Source: an uncultured Bacilli bacterium
Lineage (GTDB): Bacteria > Bacillota_I > Bacilli_A > RF39 > UBA660
Reading direction: 5' to 3'
Length of the DNA: 33,586 bases
Assembly: GCA_947522695.1 (NCBI GenBank)
Contig: CANNTX010000006.1
Location: 1-33,586, forward strand
A model generated the notes under the pieces. The model did no database searches. It was not told the origin of the DNA and saw only the letters and a list, made by a program, of their open reading frames with translations. Shown one piece after another: positions 30,822-33,586 of the stretch (its first letter is position 1; the number at the start of each line of letters is the position of its first letter). Both the position numbers and the translations under genes were made by a program.

Positions 30822-31244
30822 CTATCCTTTAACATTTATATATGTAAAATAAATCGATATTATACCAGAAATAAGTTTCACATCAGTCAAAGTAACATTA
30901 TCTCCATAAATAGAAATCACACCAATATTTACCGAATTAACAATAATAGAACTATCTAAACTTATTTTAATAATTTTTTTATAATTAGAATATATGACGT
31001 TATCTTTATCCTTAATAACAAATTCATAGCCATAAATTAAATTAAAAAGAGTACAAATATCATTTAAAAATTTACTATAATTTTCCAAATAAGAATATTT
31101 AGAAATACAAATATTATCATCTCTTTGCGTTATAAGTACATTCTCATTATCTTGTATTTTAAGATTATTTCTTAATTCTTTAGGCACAACAATTCTACCT
31201 AATTCATCTATTTTTCTTACATATTCATTATTCACATATACCAC
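30822..31244 (-). CDS. SpoVT/AbrB-family transition-state regulator
   Basis: DNA-binding regulator with an N-terminal swapped-hairpin AbrB domain (about residues 8-52: VRKIDELGRIVVPKELRNNL, ENVLITQRDDNICISKY). A C-terminal region of about 85 residues resembles the GAF-like domain of SpoVT in length but is divergent. At 140 aa it is shorter than Bacillus SpoVT (178). Two in-frame GTG starts are possible (31244 and 31235) and no strong ribosome site helps to choose. It is directly downstream of mfd, as spoVT is in Bacillus. Nothing else sporulation-specific is seen in the window, so it may regulate other stationary-phase genes. Confidence 0.85.
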   Translation of the reverse strand: MVYVNNEYVRKIDELGRIVVPKELRNNLKIQDNENVLITQRDDNICISKYSYLENYSKFLNDICTLFNLIYGYEFVIKDKDNVIYSNYKKIIKISLDSSIIVNSVNIGVISIYGDNVTLTDVKLISGIISIYFTYINVKG

Positions 31245-31273
31245 TAATACTAGTTTGCAATAAATTAAAAATT

Positions 31274-33586
31274 TTATTCTACTTCATTAATTATTTCTTC
31301 TAAAACTGGTACTAAATAATAAACATAATGTTTATCTAAATTAATTAAATTTAATTTAATAATTATTTCCTTATTAAAATATCTTAAACTTAACTTAGGA
31401 TTAATACTATATAAAACCATAAATAGTTTTTCACCATTAACTTTATTAGAAATATCACTAGGAATATATAATTCTACAAAATTTTTATTTTGAACAACTT
31501 TATTAATGTTTAATTTCATAGCTAGTTTTTCAAACCATTCTTCATACATATAAACAATAATTTTCTCATCCAATTTGCCAAAACGATCTTCTAATTCACT
31601 CTTAACCCTTAACAAACTTTCCTTATCCGAAATTGAATTAATTAATTGGTGAATCTCAATTCTAACACTTTCATCTTGAACATAATCTTCATCTATATGA
31701 GTATTAACATCAATCAATGATTTATCACTGTCATCTTCTTTAATCGGATTACCATTTATTTCCGATACAGCTTCTTCCACCATCTTAGTAAACAAATCAA
31801 TACCAACAGTTTCTATGAATCCTGCCTGTTCACTACCAAGTAAATCTCCAGCACCTCTAATAGACAAATCTCTCATAGCAATTTTATAACCACTACCAAG
31901 TTCAGTAAATTCTTTAATCGCATTTAATCTCTTCTCAGCAACCTCACTTATAATTTTACTATTATTATAAAATAAATAGGCATAAGCAATTTTATTTGTT
32001 CTTCCAACTCTACCACGAATTTGATATAACTGACTTAATCCAAAGTTTTGAGCATCTTTTATTATCAATGTATTAACATTCGATATATCTATACCTGTTT
32101 CAATTATTGTTGTACAAACTAAAATATCAAATTTATAGTTAACAAAATCATCAATTATCTTTTCCAAATGAGATTTATCCATCTTACCATGAGCAAAACA
32201 AATACGTGATTCAGGAACCATTCCTTGTATTTTATTTACTTCATCTTCTATCTTCTCAACATTATTAAATAAGTAGTAAACCTGCCCCTTACGACTTAAT
32301 TCTTTATAAATAGCCTCTTTAGCCAAGAAATCATTATCTTGAGCCACATAAGTTTGAATTGGATATCTATCTACAGGAGCAGTATCCAAAATTGATAAAT
32401 CTCTAAGTCCACTCATTGCCATTTTCAAAGTTCTAGGAATAGGCGTTGCAGATAAAGTTAATACATTAATGTTTGTACACATTTCTTTAATTTTTTCTTT
32501 TTGGCTAACACCAAATCGTTGTTCCTCATCTACAACAAGAAGACCTAATTTTTTAAATTTAATATTTTCATTAAATAATTTATGAGTTCCAAATAAAATA
32601 TCAACTTTACCGTCTTCCAAATCCTTAGTAATTCTTTTAAAATCACCAGGACTAGTAAATCTATTAACAATTTCAATTCTAATCGGAAAATTTCTAAATC
32701 TTTTTATAGCATTCTCATATTGTTGTTTAGATAAAATCGTAGTTGGACATAGATAAGCAGCTTGATATCCATTAATAACAGTTCTAAAAATTCCTCTAAA
32801 TGCTACTTCAGTCTTACCAAAACCTACATCACCACAAAGCAATCTATCCATCGGTTTCTTACTAGCTAAATCATTTAATACTTCATTGATACATCTTAAC
32901 TGATCAGAAGTCTCTACATATTCAAAATCACTAGCAAACATGACTTCTTCAGGCATTTCTTTAAATACAGGACTAGTAATTTTCTTTCTTTCTGAATAAA
33001 GTTTAATAAGTTCATCAGAAATATCTTTAATTTTGCTTTGAACCCTTCTTTTAGCCTTAGCCCATGACAAAGAATTTAAAGAATTAATTTTTTGATTTCC
33101 GCTACCGGCATCAGCATATTTATAAATAGAACTTATCTTTTCAACCGGAATATATACCTTGTCATTACCAGCATACTTTATAACAATATAGTCTTTATTA
33201 AAACCATTTTTAACTAAATTAACTACACCACCATAAATACCAATACCATGTGCCCTATGAACAACATAATCTCCCGGTTTAATATCACTAAAATCCTTAA
33301 TCTTACGACCTATCTTAATCGGATTATAATAAGAAGCACTAAAATTACTACCAATTATATCATTTTCCGAAATAACAATATATTTATCAAAAACAAATCC
33401 ATGATTTATCTTATAATCTAGAAAATAAATATTTCCCGGGAAATAATTTTTATCAGAAGATACATCAAATAAATTACTTAAAGTTTCTTTTAACCCTTTA
33501 GAATTTATTGCCAAAAACGTAATCATACTATTTTTACGATGATTAATAAAAAATTGTAAATTTTCTAAATTAGAATTAAAATTATC
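31274..33586 (-). CDS. mfd: transcription-repair coupling factor Mfd (N-terminal part beyond window)
   Basis: ATP-dependent translocase that removes RNA polymerase stalled at lesions and recruits UvrA. The frame is open to the window edge, so 770 residues are visible of about 1150; the UvrB-homology N-terminus is cut off. The internal ATG at 33526 is not the true start. Domains seen in order: RNAP-interaction (CarD-like) KPGDYVVHRAHGIGIYGG; helicase motor with Walker A GDVGFGKTE, DEEQRFG and SATPIPRTLKMAMSG; motif V TTIIETGIDI; motif VI QIRGRVGR; and the C-terminal TRCF domain with INSISDKESLLRVKSELEDR. It is followed after 29 bp by the spoVT-like gene, probably one operon. Confidence 0.96.
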   Translation of the reverse strand, partial: DNFNSNLENLQFFINHRKNSMITFLAINSKGLKETLSNLFDVSSDKNYFPGNIYFLDYKINHGFVFDKYIVISENDIIGSNFSASYYNPIKIGRKIKDFSDIKPGDYVVHRAHGIGIYGGVVNLVKNGFNKDYIVIKYAGNDKVYIPVEKISSIYKYADAGSGNQKINSLNSLSWAKAKRRVQSKIKDISDELIKLYSERKKITSPVFKEMPEEVMFASDFEYVETSDQLRCINEVLNDLASKKPMDRLLCGDVGFGKTEVAFRGIFRTVINGYQAAYLCPTTILSKQQYENAIKRFRNFPIRIEIVNRFTSPGDFKRITKDLEDGKVDILFGTHKLFNENIKFKKLGLLVVDEEQRFGVSQKEKIKEMCTNINVLTLSATPIPRTLKMAMSGLRDLSILDTAPVDRYPIQTYVAQDNDFLAKEAIYKELSRKGQVYYLFNNVEKIEDEVNKIQGMVPESRICFAHGKMDKSHLEKIIDDFVNYKFDILVCTTIIETGIDISNVNTLIIKDAQNFGLSQLYQIRGRVGRTNKIAYAYLFYNNSKIISEVAEKRLNAIKEFTELGSGYKIAMRDLSIRGAGDLLGSEQAGFIETVGIDLFTKMVEEAVSEINGNPIKEDDSDKSLIDVNTHIDEDYVQDESVRIEIHQLINSISDKESLLRVKSELEDRFGKLDEKIIVYMYEEWFEKLAMKLNINKVVQNKNFVELYIPSDISNKVNGEKLFMVLYSINPKLSLRYFNKEIIIKLNLINLDKHYVYYLVPVLEEIINEVE

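Noticed and set aside
31274..33526. mfd as a complete 750-aa gene starting at 33526
   Set aside because: The frame stays open to the window edge and the UvrB-like N-terminus of Mfd is missing, so that ATG is internal.

Overview
The window comes from a strongly AT-rich, low-GC Gram-positive-type bacterium. It looks like a gut Bacilli/Mollicutes-related lineage (RF39-like) rather than a true mycoplasma. Three things support this. Peptidoglycan enzymes are present (two VanY-type carboxypeptidases, a YabE-like DPBB protein). UGA is used as a stop and UGG as Trp. Regulation is of Firmicutes type: a CIRCE element, a T-box, CarD, SpoVT/AbrB, strong AGGAGG Shine-Dalgarno sites and TTGACA/TATAAT promoters. 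Most of the content is chromosomal housekeeping, with a few accessory islands.

Layout. (1) 1-4.3 kb, mostly minus strand: pcrA (3' part cut by the window edge), gltX, tRNA-Glu(CUC) and two small unknown genes. (2) 4.3-7.8 kb, minus: an hsp20 gene under a CIRCE operator, then a three-gene operon of lineage-type unknowns whose 605-aa member has mTERF-like helical repeats. (3) 7.8-10.7 kb, plus: small membrane proteins, a trypsin-fold protein that has lost all three catalytic residues, a membrane-anchored VanY-type carboxypeptidase with a poly-Thr stalk, and a 90-aa unknown. (4) 10.7-11.8 kb, an accessory module: an XRE repressor and a stand-alone CdiA-CT-like tRNase, facing a promoter-operator-terminator unit that could make a roughly 50-nt RNA. 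(5) 11.9-18.8 kb, plus: addB-addA (double-strand break repair) and a short extra UvrD-like helicase that may be translated from a leaderless mRNA.

(6) 18.8-24.3 kb, minus: a cell-envelope operon (secreted Cys-rich protein, TM-coiled-coil-VanY fusion, anchored DUF3298-like protein), CarD, TspO, a manganese-type CDF exporter, a DUF362 protein and a CmpB-family membrane protein with an apparent N-terminal frameshift. (7) 24.3-28.6 kb: mscS, glyS with a compact T-box leader, an UPF0316 membrane protein, a cold-shock protein and two small genes, one of them a sigma region 4-like HTH protein. (8) 28.6-33.6 kb, minus: rsmA, a YabE-like gene, tatD, a spoVT/abrB-like gene and mfd (5' end beyond the window). 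This matches, with gaps, the mfd-spoVT and tatD-yabE-ksgA order known from Bacillus.

Functional themes are DNA break processing and transcription-coupled repair (pcrA, addAB, the extra helicase, mfd, tatD), translation (gltX, glyS, tRNA-Glu, rsmA) and cell-wall remodelling. The most interesting non-housekeeping signals are the XRE/tRNase pair with its facing short transcript, the catalytically dead trypsin-like protein beside a carboxypeptidase, and the membrane/coiled-coil/VanY fusion operon. No intergenic gap exceeds 300 bases. I see no CRISPR array, insertion sequence, integrase, rRNA or replication origin.
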